A stretch of 64,000 nt of DNA from Paramyrothecium sp. XJ0827 (lineage: Eukaryota > Ascomycota > Sordariomycetes > Hypocreales > Stachybotryaceae): positions 4,836,001 through 4,900,000 of the forward strand of contig JAJFPB010000003.1 of NCBI GenBank assembly GCA_020881915.1, read 5' to 3'. The position numbers and the translations under genes were made by a program. The notes below the pieces were generated by a model. The model saw only the letters and a program-made list of their open reading frames with translations, was not told where the DNA came from and ran no database searches. Below are positions 46,292 through 57,992 of this stretch, one piece after another; position 1 is the stretch's first letter, and every line of letters starts with the position of its first letter.

Positions 46292-46504
46292 TTACTTGTT
46301 CAATTCTCCTAGGTGACGCTCCAGTAGAATCTCTCGTTGAGCGGCGTCAATGTAGGAAGTGTCGAATGTAAAATTGTACGAAAAAGAAAGACCGCCCCGT
46401 GATGGTCTAGAAGTGGATGGTGCAATCAATAGCGCCGGCACTGCTTCGAAGACCATAATACTGATATCGGGATTGCATGTTCCACTGCGGCAGTCTATTG
46501 GCAA
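46292..46504 (-). pseudogene. Coding-like fragment, possible condensation-domain end
   Basis: About 70 codons. GGLSFSYNFTFDTSYIDAAQ then ILLERHLGELN resembles the closing strand and helix of an NRPS-type condensation or acyltransferase domain. In-frame stops lie on both sides, so if real it is a remnant. Low certainty. Confidence 0.25.
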
Positions 46505-46907
46505 GCCTCATTCTTTTGCATTGAAAATGGGTTACACGGCGGGCAATAGCTGAGAGTAGGATAGCTGGACAGAGAGCCGTTTTCGTCCTCAGCTTGAGGC
46601 TCTCAGTTATTGTAGAAGCATATGGTTACATCGACCTCAAGACATGCATATACGAGCGGGCAGGTAAGCACGGTCAGATTGCATATTTGGATGGGAGGAG
46701 TTCTCCCGCAGACTTTAGGCAAAAAGGAAATCAAGTGCGTTCGGATGCAGGTCTGCACTGAAGAAATACACCACGCAGGCCCAAATCACCAAAATAGGGA
46801 CTCCAACCATCTCAAAAACATAAGAACCAGCCAACTTCCGTGACCAAAAACAACTGACTTTGCAAGGACGATTTGAGTTCCTCGGGGAGCATCATCATTT
46901 TAAGAAG

Positions 46908-48458
46908 ATGTATCTGAGAACAATTGCCGTTCAAGCACTACTAACACTTGGTGCGGTCGCTCAAAATGCCGTCACGGACTGCCTCCGAGCCGCATCAATT
47001 CCTATCGCGAGTACAAATCCCACCACTTACAACATCCGGCTACCGTATCAGCCTTTAGCTTTTGCCAACCCAACAACGGTCGCCCAGATTTCGGCTGCTG
47101 TGTCCTGTGGTGCAAAACACGGGGTCAGGGTCAGTGCCAAAAGTGGAGGCCACAGCTATGTGTCTTCCGGCTTCGGCGGAGCCAATGGCCATTTGGTCAT
47201 AAATCTAGACCGTATGTATGGTGTTAACGTCACAAGCGATGGAACAGCGAAGGTGCAAGCTGGCGCCAGGCTGGGCCATGTCGCTACAGAGCTCTTTAAA
47301 CAAGGAAAAAGAGCCATTTCCCATGGTACTTGCCCGGGGTAAGTAAGACCGACGCCTCGTGGAAGCCGTCTGTAACATACAATGCTGATGTCTAAGTTAA
47401 ATATAGTGTCGGTATTGGCGGCCATTCACTTCAAGGCGGCCACGGCATGGTCTCTCGGAAGTATGGCCTCGCCACTGACTGGATCAAGGGTGCCACGGTA
47501 GTGCTCGCCAATGGTACCATCACGCGTTGTTCAGCTACCGAGCGCCCAAACCTCTTTTGGGCTCTACGGGGCGCTGGAACATCCATGGTCATTGTGGCAG
47601 AACTTGAATTCAACACGTTTGCGGCTCCCGAGAGGATGACGTATTTTGACATCAGTCTAGTTTGGGATGTGCAAAAAGCGCCACAGGTGCTCTTAGATAC
47701 ACAGGAATTCGCCAAGACTATGCCTGCCGAATTGACCATGGCAGTCAAGTTCAACAAGAACGGATACTTTATTAATGGTGGTTTTGTCGGGGACAATGCT
47801 ACTTTTAACAATGCCATCCAGCCTTTGTTGACTAAACTGGGGGCCAAGGTTTCGAGCGCAAAGACAGTTGGTTGGATTGAATTCATTACGCATTTTGCAG
47901 GCACAGGAGTAGTTGACATTACTACTCCGAGCTACAATGAGGTATGGACATATATACTCGTGATAATTTAGCTAACGGGCAAAGCATGAGAACTTCTACG
48001 CGTCTAGCATCACAACACCTGCGCTTTCAAGACTCACCTTCGAGTCTCTTGTCGCTTCTGTCGCCAAGAATGGCTTTACCACGAGTCGCACTTGGTTTAT
48101 GCACATAAACATCTTAGGTGGTGAAAATTCGGCTGTTACTAGGCCCAAGTATAACGCAACGGCTTACGCACACCGGGACAAACTGCTGCTTTTCCAGCTC
48201 AAGGACGGCGTCCCACAGAGCCAACAGTATCCAGCGGATGGTTTCTCTCTGCTTCAAGGGTTCAAGCAGGCCATCAGCTCAGGTTTGACAAAGGGAGCGT
48301 GGGGAATGTATGTCAACTACCCAGATTCAGAGCTGAGTGGGATTGACGCACCTAATCTTTACTGGGGAGCTAATCTTAGGAGATTGGAATGGGTCAAGCA
48401 GGATTACGACCCGAGCAATGTTTTCAACAATCCTCAGTCTGTTAAGCCTGCAGAATAG
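46908..48458 (+). CDS. Secreted bicovalent-FAD (BBE-type) oxidase
   Basis: Exons 46908-47338, 47407-47941, 47985-48458 (introns 68 and 43 bp); 479 residues. A signal peptide covers about residues 1-19. The FAD_binding_4 domain carries H82 in SGGHSYVSSG, and C142 in SHGTCPG spans the first splice junction and continues VGIGGHSLQGG. The His/Cys pair marks bicovalent flavin attachment, as in glucooligosaccharide oxidase and berberine-bridge enzyme. The C-terminal BBE segment ends YWGANLRRLEWVKQDYDPSNVF. Such fungal enzymes oxidise carbohydrates or secondary-metabolite intermediates outside the cell or in the secretory path. I chose the ATG at 46908 because it opens the signal peptide. One TTGGAG-type hexamer lies at 46801 upstream. 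Confidence 0.9.
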
Positions 48459-49218
48459 ACAAGAATTCGTCTTTCATGTAGCAATACATGGGGTCTTTAC
48501 CTACAGGCCTATCAAAGAGATATTGTGAGGCCAAGTCCCTAAGAATTTATTTGTTGATTATCAAATCATCTGATAATAAAAGGCCTTGTCTGTGCTATGC
48601 TATGGATACCTTCAATCCGTAAATGACCTCCGTTAATAAATTCTTGGTGTCGCTGTGCCGCTTTTGTTCTTTTTTTCTTTTTTCTTTTTGCTGAACGCGG
48701 TGGACCAAACCGTAGCAAGCTGCAATCCTACGGTCAGAGCATTAGGTGGTGCTGCTATGGGCACGACAACTATGATGCCATTGTCAGGCTCGTTGACAGG
48801 TATAGCCGACTAGCTACTCATGTTACTCATGCCCTTTGAGGAGCATGGTCAACATGTTAGCCTCCAGCCCATCATTCTGGAGGTCACCTCGACTCACCGA
48901 GGCATTTCAAATGGCAATTATAAGAGACATGATACAGGCAAATAGAAACCGAGAGATAACGTTACCCTAGCGTGGCAACCGGACGAATGGTGGCTGCGAA
49001 TCGCCCCAAGTCAGGGGATTGAGACCTACAGCAGCACTGGCGAATGGGAAATGTCCAGCCGCGGCCCGTCGGTGGATATCAAATTACACTGAATTCCTCC
49101 GCCCCGGCCTGATTATTCAGCCGCGCCATCTCGTGCATCATTTGCCGAGTCTCATCAACGTCAACCTACAACCTGCTTTGTGGTGCATTTGCCCTGATGA
49201 AAACGCTGCTAAACCACC
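48459..49218. other. Intergenic stretch, 0.76 kb
   Basis: 3' flank of the oxidase gene and promoter of the reductase gene. A T/C tract lies at about 48660-48689, and one CCCCAA hexamer at 49004-49009. No gene seen. Confidence 0.4.
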
Positions 49219-50337
49219 ATGAGTGCACTTCCCCAATCAATGCAAGCTGTCGCCTTGCATCAGTATGGTCCGCCATCAGCCTACGAGAGCATCAATGTTG
49301 CAACACCATCCCTCACCTCGCCAGATGACATTCTAATAAAGGTTCATTCTGCCTCAATCAATCCAGTTGACGTCAAGTTCGCGGCGGGTATGATCAAGGC
49401 CTTGCACACTTCTCAGTAAGTGCCTTGTCATCTTTGTAACCTCGCCACAGCTGACAAGCCAAGATTTCCTTACAAGATCGGCCTGGATGTCGCGGGCACC
49501 GTAGTCGCGGTCGGAATAGCAGTCACCAAGCTGAAGGCCGGCGACGAGGTTTATTCACGAGTTCCAAATCATCACAGAGGCACTGTTGCCGAATATGTGC
49601 TCTCCAGTGAGGCGGCGACGACCTTGAAACCAGCTAGTCTCAGCTTCCAAGACGCAGCCAGTATCCCTCTGGCTGGGCTCACTGCTCTACAATGCATGGC
49701 GTACGCGGACAAGCAACTCTCTGGGGGCTTGCAAGGCAAGACCGTTTTTATTCCTGCCGGTCTGGGCGGTACTGGGAGTTTCGCTGTCCAACTGGCTCAA
49801 AACGTCTTCAAGGCCGGCAAGGTTATCACCACACTCTCCACAAAAAAGATTCCCAAGGCTACGGAGTTCTTTGGTGAGGGGGTGATCGAGTTCGTCGACT
49901 ACACCAAGGAGGACGTCGTAGAAAAGATAGGACGCGGCACAGTTGATTACTTCTTTGACACGATGGGCGCCACCAGGACGTATCTTCCAATCATGAAACA
50001 AGGTGGCGTCATAGTGAGCATATCGACCATTCCGTCCGGAGTCAAGATGCGCAGTCACGCTCCTCAAATCCCATTCCTCATGGAGAAGTTCATGAACTCT
50101 GTCGACTGGTTTAACACGTGGTGGTGTAGTCGGTCTGGGGTACATTACACATACATCTTCATGAAGCCATCGGCGACCGACTTGGACTCTATCTCGAAAT
50201 ACGTCGCAGACGGAAACCTCAAGCCCCTCGTGGGCAGGGTTGCAACTTTTCAAGATGTTGCAGCGGTGAAGGAAGGTTGTCAGGAGATTTATGACGCAAA
50301 AGGAGGATTGGGGAAGTTTGTCATCAATGTTTTATAG
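49219..50337 (+). CDS. Zeta-crystallin-type quinone/enal reductase (MDR family, non-zinc)
   Basis: Exons 49219-49387 and 49451-50337; 351 residues. The 63-bp intron uses donor GTATGA, since the nearby GTAAGT would leave a 35-bp intron and a frame break. The join reads VDVKFAAADKPRFPYKIGLD. The N-terminal GroES-like fold (ASINPVDVK), nucleotide-binding segment (VFIPAGLGGTGSFAVQLAQ) and late FDTMGATRTYL are typical of NAD(P)H-dependent reductases acting on quinones or alpha,beta-unsaturated carbonyls. There is no Cys/His zinc set. It converges on the permease gene (214 bp between stops) and so shares no promoter with the unit that follows. Whether it belongs to that pathway is open. Confidence 0.85.
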
Positions 50338-50551
50338 TTTCAACAGCATCCCTACCAACGTACAGTTCTATATGGTTTCGGGACATTCGGAAATCCATGT
50401 ACCATGCTGATGAATTGGCAAACTTAGGTTGCATGTATATATACTGGGTCTTAAGGGCTGTAAGACTACAAATTGTATTGTGGCTCTGGATAATTTACCG
50501 ACATAAATACTCAAAAACTCCCTAATACTTAATCCACCGATCATACCTCGT

Positions 50552-52065
50552 TCAGGAAGAGTTGCTGTTATCAGCACAAGAAAAAGCACGATCAATCTCC
50601 CCACTAGCGTAGGCATCTATAATGTTTTGCACCACGCCATAAGTCCCCCCAATTGTGAGAAACACAGCCAGGGCAATCATCAACCAATTGAGATAGTAAA
50701 AGGTGACCTGCCACATGTTGCCCTTGCGGTAGTGCTGGTGGTCAAACACCCACAGGTAACCCGGAAGCCCGAGTGCAAGTGGAGCAAAGGTCAGGCTGCC
50801 CGCCAAGGCGAGAAGATAGTTGAAGATGGGAACACCAGATGCGAGCAGGAAAGAAACGATGGACATGCTCAAGGTGCAGCCCAGCCAGACTGACCAATGG
50901 ACAATGCTGTTCTTCTGGAGGTGCTCCGAGTTGCGAAGGATGCGTACGAATAAGTACTTTGCCGCAACATGGATGTATAGACAGGCGCTGACCAGGAGCC
51001 CAGTAAGGCCCACACCGTAGGCTGCCTTCTTGATGGTATCTCCAGCACTGCCAAGTGAAGGCGAGGCTACCCACTGGCCGCACCAGCGATAGACCACAAG
51101 GGAGAATGTGAGGTAAGATGCGGTTACAATGCCCATACAGACGTAGACGGCCTTGTTGAAGTCGCGGGGCTTTCGCATCTCGGACATGACTGGGAGGAAA
51201 GCGGATGTTCCGGCACCCGAGCAAAAGATCGTTGCCACCGAGGTGATGCCTGTCACGAAAGTCGGATTGCCGATAACATGGTAGCCAAGTTCGAAATCGC
51301 CGGTCTGCGGAGCAGCTGCCGGGCGATCTAGTGTTGTCACACCAACACTGAAGATGGATGTTAGTGATTAATTGTGCATCATTGAGAGGTGGACTTACAC
51401 GACGATGAAAACAGCAACGTAAACGGAAATGAAGCCCGCCCATGTCAGCCATGCAATCTTCTCAAACTTCCTCGCACTGGCTAGGATGAAGACGGCAACG
51501 GTAGCCACTACCATAAACCAGTTGGTGCAGATGGCATGGTTTGAGAGAGCGTTCAGGGCGACGGATGATCCAAAGATACCCGACGCACCAACAATGGCGT
51601 AAGTGATCAGGAAAAGGACCCCGACAACTTCTTTGAGCCAGACACCGCCGACCACATAGCCCATGTCCGCGATGGAGTGACAACCTGCATGTCTGTTGCG
51701 GAAGTTGCCCTGAATCACGGCGCAATACGTGTTAAGACCTTGCCAAGCGAGAACATTGATGGCTCCTGGTAGTGCACCGAGAATGTACATGGCCGAAGGG
51801 ATGGACAATACACCCGTGGCAAAGATGACTGCGTGACAGATTAGACCAGGGCTCATGCAATAGAATCAAGGGTCAGAGAGTCCATACCCTTCAGAAAGAT
51901 TACCGACGCTTGGACCCAGCCCACTGTACGGAAGTCGACTGCACCGTCAGCTTTCTTGAAGATTTCGAAATTGTCATCGTTCCCTTCTATTTTGCCATTT
52001 TCGATACTGATGCTGCTCCGAAGCGGTGCAGGCGCGATGGCTTCTGACTTCTCTGACTTTGACAT
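50552..52065 (-). CDS. AAAP-family amino-acid-type permease (Mtr-like)
   Basis: Exons 51888-52065, 51399-51828, 50552-51347 (introns 59 and 51 bp); 467 residues. A hydrophilic N-terminal tail of about 45 residues is followed by about 11 helices of the Aa_trans type. Landmarks: VQASVIFLKVIFATGVLSIPSAM across the first splice, then WQGLNTYC and the DMGYVVGG segment, and in exon 3 GAGTSAFLPVMSEMRKPRDF. Relatives include Neurospora Mtr, which imports neutral amino acids; closely related fungal paralogues may take other small nitrogen compounds. The promoter carries two TTGGRG hexamers and four GATAA/TTATC motifs, consistent with the Adr1-like regulator nearby and nitrogen control. Confidence 0.88.
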
Positions 52066-52227
52066 GGTAGCTTGTAGAGATGGAGGAACACAGGTCGCAA
52101 AACCGGCTGAGCACAGTCTGATGTGTTGTCAAATCCAAATTGCCAGTAGATCGACGTCCGAGTCGATGGATATATAATGACGAACAGTTGATTGACTAGA
52201 ATGAGTTCAACCAGTCGCGTCTAGACC

Positions 52228-52516
52228 TTATCAGCCTGTATCTCGGCATGTAACAGTTGCTTTGATTGCTCCACCACTTGAAGCAAGGCGATTATGGGGT
52301 AAGACGGGGGCATCTGGGGTATAGATAACGTAGCCATGATGAAGGGAGATAAAATCTGCGCTGGTCATATCGCAGTCTAGACCGGAGGACGTACGCAGTG
52401 GGTCGAGTCGTGGAGTTGGGGTAAACTTGTCATGAGTTGGAGTCTAGCGACTGCGTCGTCTCCACTACCCCGAGATAGCCCGCAAGGTTGGACGCTTGGA
52501 CTGATTGCAGAGATAA
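52228..52516. promoter_or_regulatory. TTGGRG and GATAA sites in the permease promoter
   Basis: TTGGGG at 52416-52421 and TTGGAG at 52437-52442 (25 bp apart), the latter inside a 15-mer AGTTGGAGTCTAGCG (52435-52449) repeated exactly at 55554-55568. GATAA or its complement lies at 52228-52232, 52324-52328, 52348-52352 and 52512-52516. TTGGRG is the published Adr1 site; GATAA is the AreA/NIT2 core. The space runs from the permease start (52065) to the stop of the next gene (52700) and is otherwise empty. Confidence 0.6.
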
Positions 52517-52699
52517 GATGTGCCGACCGGTAGATCTTGGCCTCAAGGGACCTGGCCGAGAGAGAGCCACGGGCTGACGTATGTCTACGGAATGCCGTCA
52601 TCCTAGTGCTACCTATTACGGGGGTATGCTTTGTCTCTTCACGTACGTCACGGTGCAGTTGGTCAAACTTTTGCTTCTAGAAATGATTTATTCTGTATA

Positions 52700-53700
52700 C
52701 TACAGCATTGCACCTGGTGTCGCAGGAAGAACTGCTCCTGCAGGTGGAGGGTTCTTCTTTTTGAAGTCATCGCAGATCTCCGCCATCGTAACAAACTCTA
52801 CGCCCTCGTGCTTCATCATGTGCTCGATCAACCGCTCATGCATGAGAATCGCGTGGGGCCTGCCAGAGACATCCGGGTGAATGGTTATTGGGAAGATGAA
52901 CTCGTCGTACTCGCGATAGAAGTAGTCGAAGTGATCCCGCCAGATGTCCTCGACGTCGCGGGCGTTCACGAAGCCATGGCTGTTCGGGGCGTCCTTGATG
53001 AACATCATTGGTGGTAGGTCATCGAGATACCAATTCGCTGGTATTTCCACGAGACCAGTCTCCTGGCCTCTCACCAGTGGCTTCATCCACTCTTCTGGGG
53101 TCTTCTTGTAGTCGATGTTGGTCCAAGAGTCGCCCGTCCGCAGGTAATAGGCTTCGCAGTCGGTATGGCTCATCGAATGGTCATATTCGATGCCGTAGTC
53201 TAGCAAGAGCTGCGCCCCCTCTTTGCTTGTCTCCCACCACGGCGCGACGCTTCCTCGCGGGGGTTTTCCAATAAACTCGGTCAACATTCGATATGTTTTG
53301 TCTAAGACTTGGCGCTGCTGCTCGATAGTCATGTCGGTCGGGTTCTCGTGCGAGTAGCCGTGTAGGCCGATTTCATGGCCTGCGTCACGCACGGCTGCCA
53401 TGTCTTCTGGGAATGTTTCCAGAGAATGGCCAGGGATGAACCAGGTGGACTTGATGTTATATTTGGCGAGGAGTTTCAGGACGCGGCGCGTGCCAATTGT
53501 TCCCGCGAAATAGCCTGTAATTAATGTTAGTTTGCGTGTATCTTGGAGCCATCAATCGACTCGCTGCATGCTTGGGCAGCATCCTTGGTATTACCTCGAC
53601 TGATGTCATTTGACGAATCCTGGCCGCCGTAGGACCCGAGCCAGCCAGAGACAGCATCGACATCTACCCCATAGCTGACGAGAACACGCTTCTTGCCCAT
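52700..53700 (-). CDS. HpPgdA-like CE4 hydrolase (polysaccharide deacetylase / cyclic imide hydrolase-like)
   Basis: Exons 53595-53700 and 52700-53514, 80-bp intron; 306 residues without signal peptide. NodB-fold landmarks: [18 protein letters not shown] with the metal Asp pair, [13 protein letters not shown] with the metal H-x3-H, a PRGSVAPWW segment, and a late [10 protein letters not shown]. This subgroup (Helicobacter PgdA-like) is intracellular in fungi. Members include a bacterial cyclic imide hydrolase, so a C-N ring-opening role is as plausible as deacetylation of sugar polymers, and the missing secretion signal favours a small soluble substrate. It lies between the permease and alcohol dehydrogenase genes and shares a TTGGAG-rich divergent promoter with the latter. 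Confidence 0.85.
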
Positions 53701-54147
53701 CGCGAAGTTTTTTACCGTACAAAAGATATGCGCGCTGAGGTGATGGTGCTAAGAAGCTCAATTGATCTTTGCGACAAATGTTTGAGTGAGGAGAAGTTGT
53801 TGCGAGGAGCGAGTGGTTCTTTGTCTGTCGGTAGATTTGCCAGAAGCTCCAAGCTGATCTATACTGCTTTGGCCATAGCCACCACCCGCTATCGGAACTG
53901 TTAGAGGTCAAGTGCAGGCATGACTCCGACAGCTTATCAGTTGGAGGTGGAAAGTTGGAGACTGGAGTCTTAAGTCATGCTAATCGCCACCAACTAAGAA
54001 GCTCCATATCTTGATTACTTCCCCGGATTCGTAGGGGCAAGCTCTACTAATTTAGGCTACCTTGTGTACTGTAGAGATAGCTACAAGACCCTGTTTGTGG
54101 CCGCTTTACGCACAGTGATTGTAGAGGCCTTTCGTTATCAGTCAAAA
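53701..54147. promoter_or_regulatory. Divergent promoter with three TTGGAG sites
   Basis: A 447-bp space between the CE4 hydrolase start (minus) and the alcohol dehydrogenase start (plus). TTGGAG at 53941-53946 and 53955-53960 (spaced 14 bp) and its complement CTCCAA at 53847-53852. TTATC (GATAA complement) at 53934-53938 and 54135-54139, the former touching the first TTGGAG. The layout suits coordinated control of both genes. Confidence 0.6.
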
Positions 54148-55272
54148 ATGAGAGCAGCATTTATCTCCCAGGTTTGTGGAATGTCCGCACAGTGATTGCA
54201 GGAAGAAGCTGAGCCAGTGTCACAGTACGGCCAACCGTATTCTTTGGGCGAGAGGCCGATCCCAGAAGTGCAAGGTGCAAGTTTGCTTCTTCGGGTTCAT
54301 GCGGCAGGGTTCTGCCATTCGGATCTTCAAGTATGGAAAGGCCAATTCAGCTCACCTCTTGGCATGATCCCTTCCCACGAGCCGGCGGGTGTTATCGCGA
54401 AACTTGGCCCTGAATACCATGGTGATCTCAAAGTTGGCGACAGGGTCGGGGCTCTGAATTTCAAGCATGCCTGCGGATCTTGCTCTGGCTGCAACCTCAC
54501 ACTGCGTACCAGCAAGCGCTTCGACCCTCGCTTCTGCGATCACCGGGAAATGGCCGGCTTTCAACATGATGGAGCTTTCGCCGATTACATGGTAGTTGAC
54601 CCCCAGACTGTGGTCAAGCTACCGGAAAATCTATCCTTTGTGCAAGCGGCACCGCTGATGTGTGCTGGTGCAACCGTTTGGGGTTCTCTAGAGCGTGTCA
54701 CGGCGGGTCTGGCCCCAGGTGAAACAGTCGGCATCCTGGGCATAGGTGGCTTGGGCCACCTTGGGGTTCAGTTCAGCAAAGCCCTCGGCTTCCGAACAGT
54801 TGCTATCGACAACCGGTCGGCAGGCTGTGAACTGGCAGGCCAAAGCGAAAATCCCAAGTTGCAGGCAGATCATGTTATTAATTCTTCAGATCCTGCTTCA
54901 GCTGCACAATCGATCTACGAGCTTACCAACGGCGAAGGCCTTGCAGCAGTTGTCGCGTGCACAGACTCTCTGGCCGCAAATCAATGGGCTCTTACGTTGC
55001 TCCGCATTGGGGGAACCTTGGGATTGTTGGGCCTGCCACCCGACCTGTGGAGGTTCGATTCGAGCATAATCGTGTTTAAAGAGTTGTCATTGCGAGGCAG
55101 TTACGTGGCAAGTCGAGAGGCCACCGAACGCATGATGCAGGTGGTTAGAACAGCCGGTATCAGCTCCCACATCACTTGCATTTCCTATCAGCAGATTCCT
55201 GACATTGTCCCGATGTACGAAAACGAGTCTTTTAGTGGGCGGATTGTTGTTCGCCTTTCAGCGGATGAATAA
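54148..55272 (+). CDS. Zinc-dependent alcohol dehydrogenase (MDR family)
   Basis: The best model is exon 1 54148-54171 (MRAAFISQ) joined to exon 2 54202-55272, giving 364 residues and MRAAFISQEEAEPVSQYG, a normal N terminus for this family. The intervening 30 bases (GTTTGT...TTGCAG) have GT..AG ends but are far shorter than any other intron here and contain an in-frame TGA. Catalytic zinc ligands are visible in GFCHSD and IPSHEPAG. The structural zinc loop begins ACGSCSGC, but its fourth Cys is displaced by about seven extra residues (RFC). The NAD site is GILGIGGLGHLGVQ. The enzyme would interconvert an alcohol and an aldehyde in the pathway shared with the amidase and SDR. Confidence 0.85.
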
Positions 55273-55976
55273 AACATGCACGAATTATTTACTGTCTCTT
55301 GTGCTTTGGGGTGATATCAGCACCAACATGCGAGCTAACCAGTGTAGAAACTGTGGAACCTCAATCTTGGTCAAATGTAACATATCATACAATTTATCAC
55401 TAGTTTCGTTTTCTCTAAAACGCGTTTTACTCACTGCCTGAGACAAAGGTCTAAATTGTTATCTGACGTCTCCACGATGGGGTAATTCAGGGCGTCAGAG
55501 CATGAATCTCCGAGATTGGGGTTTACGTAGCCAGAATGAGTAAGTTGGAGTCAAGTTGGAGTCTAGCGTGCCTTTACAGTGGTGTGCATCGTAGTATGAC
55601 CACTGGGGCAGATCCACCTTTAGTAATCTGGCGTCAGAACAGATGACTGTCTTGGGCAGCCATATTAGCACCGGGCGGATATTGACATTACGGCTTTGTT
55701 AGGCACTATTGCTCGAGAGCACACCAAAGAGATCATCCACTTTTCTTTTCTCAATACAGTAGCTGACAATTCGCCTTGCCTCCACATACGGCGTCTCCAA
55801 GACTCCAACTCAGCTAACGTACTAACGAGGGCTGCATATACCAAACTGTTTTCAGGACAGTATTTCACCGGCCTACTAGTTCGTGGACTTGGTGTTCGGC
55901 ATCGACACATGGGACAGTACGATTGTCGCGTGCGTTTTGAGTAGTTTACGGCAACAGAAAGAATCAAGATCGAAGC
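55273..55976. promoter_or_regulatory. Amidase promoter region with six TTGGRG sites
   Basis: A 704-bp space between the dehydrogenase stop and the amidase start. TTGGGG at 55306-55311 and 55516-55521; TTGGAG at 55545-55550 and 55556-55561; CTCCAA at 55795-55800 and 55803-55808. The 55554-55568 15-mer equals that in the permease promoter. TTATC at 55394-55398 and 55459-55463. The site at 55306 is next to the dehydrogenase 3' end and may be irrelevant. Confidence 0.6.
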
Positions 55977-57761
55977 ATGTCGGTCTTCTTCAAGGACATA
56001 TCTCCGTAAGTGCTTTGAGAGCCTCGCCACGATGAGAGCCATCTAACCTCAGGTCATAGGGGCAACCCGGTGAGCGCGGGCGATGTCAGCCAGACTCTCC
56101 AGCCACTCGGCCTCGAAATCAAGCAAGAAGAATCCAGCCAGTATGAGCTTCTCCTCGCTGCTGTTCACGACTGCGCCGAGCATGTGATGGGATTAGATGA
56201 CTATCAGCCGACGCCAGATCTTGCAAAATACCCTCGACAAAACGTACACCGACCTTCGGCGGATGAACAAATCTTCGGCAATGCATGGGCCCATCGATTC
56301 CACATTCGAGGCAACCAGTCTCCGTCGTCACAGCTCAAGGGGAAAACCATGTGCATCAAGGACTGCATCGCAGTTGCTGGCGTCCCTCAATTCTACGGCA
56401 GCGATGCCTTTCCCGCCTGGGTCCCTCGTACCGATGCAACTGTCATAACGCGAAGTCTTGAAGCTGGCGCAGATATCGTTGGCACAGCGACATGCGAAAA
56501 CTTTTGCAATTCAACTTCCTCCTTTACAAGCGCACAAGGCATTGTTGAAAACCCTCACAAGGCAGGCTATTCGGCGGGGGGCAGTACGTCGGGCGGTGCT
56601 GCCCTTGTCGCTGGAGGCATAGTAGACTTGGCAATAGGCACTGATCAAGGTGGAAGTATTCGGGTGCCCGCATCCCTTTGCGGCTGTGTCGGATTCAAGC
56701 CTACACATGGCTTGATTCCATACACGGGCGTTACGAGCGGCGATCAGATCGACGACCATACCGGGCCCATTGCCAGAAATGTGGCCGATATCGCGGCCTG
56801 CCTGGATGCTCTAGCCGGTTACGATGGGATAGACGACAAATCCCTTGGTTCTGCCGGCCACGGCTCGTTCCAGTTCTCTCAGTATCTTAACGAGTCTGAC
56901 ACGATGCTTTCCGGTGTTCGGGTAGGTATACTAGCAGAAGGCTACCAAAATAGTCTTGTACAGCCTGGGATTCGAAAGGTGTTTCTAGAAACGACGAAGA
57001 AGCTGGCCGAGCTCGGAGCCCAGTTGGAAGAGATTTCTATCCCGCTGCACAAGGAGGGTGGCTCGATATGGACCATTCAACAGCGCATCTCAGGTGCTGA
57101 GGGCGTCCTCGGTCATGCAAATGGAAGACGTGGTCTTTACCTAACAGAGTTCGAGAAAGCAAGGTTGCCATGGACAACTCCCAACTTTCAGAAACTTTTC
57201 CCATCAACGAAAAACACGGTCATAAATGGTCTTTACCTTATGAACAAGTTTCCCGGCCTGTACGGAAAGACGGTGAACATAAGCCGAAAAATTCGAGACG
57301 CATACGAGGAACAATTTCTTAAGTACGATGTTATCATCATGCCGACGACACCATTTGTTGCGCCTCGACACGGTAACAGAGATGATGTATTGGCATCATT
57401 TGAGCCAAGTATTGGAATGACCACAAATACGGCCATCTTCAATGTCACGGGGCATCCCGCGCTATCTCTTCCAGTAGGGAAGTCCACAGCAGCAGATGAC
57501 GATGGCATTCTGCTTCCTGTTGGTATGCAAATTGTTGGGGGGTTGTGGCAGGAGAAGAAGGTTTTGAAAGTCGCACAAGCCTTGGAAAGGCACTTTGACT
57601 GGTCCAAGAATGTGTATCAAAACAAGGAACAAGTTCAAGATGTAAAGACCGTGGCCATAGACGTGGGGAAATTTGGCTGCAATGGCATTGCCCTTGGTAA
57701 GGAGTCAATGGCTGTTGCCACGACCGAAGTTGCAAAGCAATTGGAAATTGGAACAGCCTAG
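55977..57761 (+). CDS. Amidase-signature family hydrolase
   Basis: Exons 55977-56005 and 56060-57761, 54-bp intron; 576 residues. The start reads MSVFFKDISPGNP across the splice. The Ser-cisSer-Lys triad of the amidase signature family is complete: Lys at about 110 (GKTMCIKDC), cis-Ser at about 187 in YSAGGSTSGG, and nucleophile Ser at about 209 in DQGGSIRVP. The family hydrolyses amides, including carboxamides, acyl amino acids and ureides. Fungal members of this size serve nitrogen catabolism or detoxification. The promoter is the richest in TTGGRG sites. It is convergent with the SDR gene (231 bp between stops). Confidence 0.9.
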
Positions 57762-57992
57762 CTATTCGCATAGATACATGAATAGAGCACTCATTACTTC
57801 CACTATCTTGACTGTTTTTTTGGTTTGTTAGTTGTGCTGCTGGCGACTTTCCAAACTTTCAAGCTACGTGCTTCTCAGCCGTATGTCTTTCACCGAAGAA
57901 ACATTGATCACGCTATAAACATTAATGTACCAATTTGTGACTGAAGCAATATTTAATCAAGGTTGATCATGAAATGACTTGTATTTATACAC

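Larger units (their letters stand above)
41630..46907. other. Gene-poor 5.3-kb region with coding-like scraps
   Basis: No intact recognisable gene. Much of it is AT-rich, especially 43700-45700. Scraps: a 284-codon frame at 42356-43210 (minus), a 97-codon frame at 44375-44668 (plus), and short coding-like pieces at 45961-46182 and 46292-46504 (minus). A decayed gene or transposon is possible. No terminal repeats or reverse transcriptase/transposase motifs were found by eye. Confidence 0.45.

Noticed and set aside
46292..46504. Evidence for an NRPS or PKS gene at 46 kb
   Set aside because: Only two pieces of about 70 codons with faint likeness, flanked by stops, and in an order that does not fit a PKS-NRPS. 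Kept only as low-confidence relics.
49388..49450. Alternative GTAAGT donor at 49416 for the MDR reductase intron
   Set aside because: It would leave a 35-bp intron and break the frame; donor GTATGA at 49388 keeps the frame with a 63-bp intron.
49687..50253. 188-codon minus-strand open frame within the MDR reductase gene
   Set aside because: Shadow of a well-identified gene; no domain.
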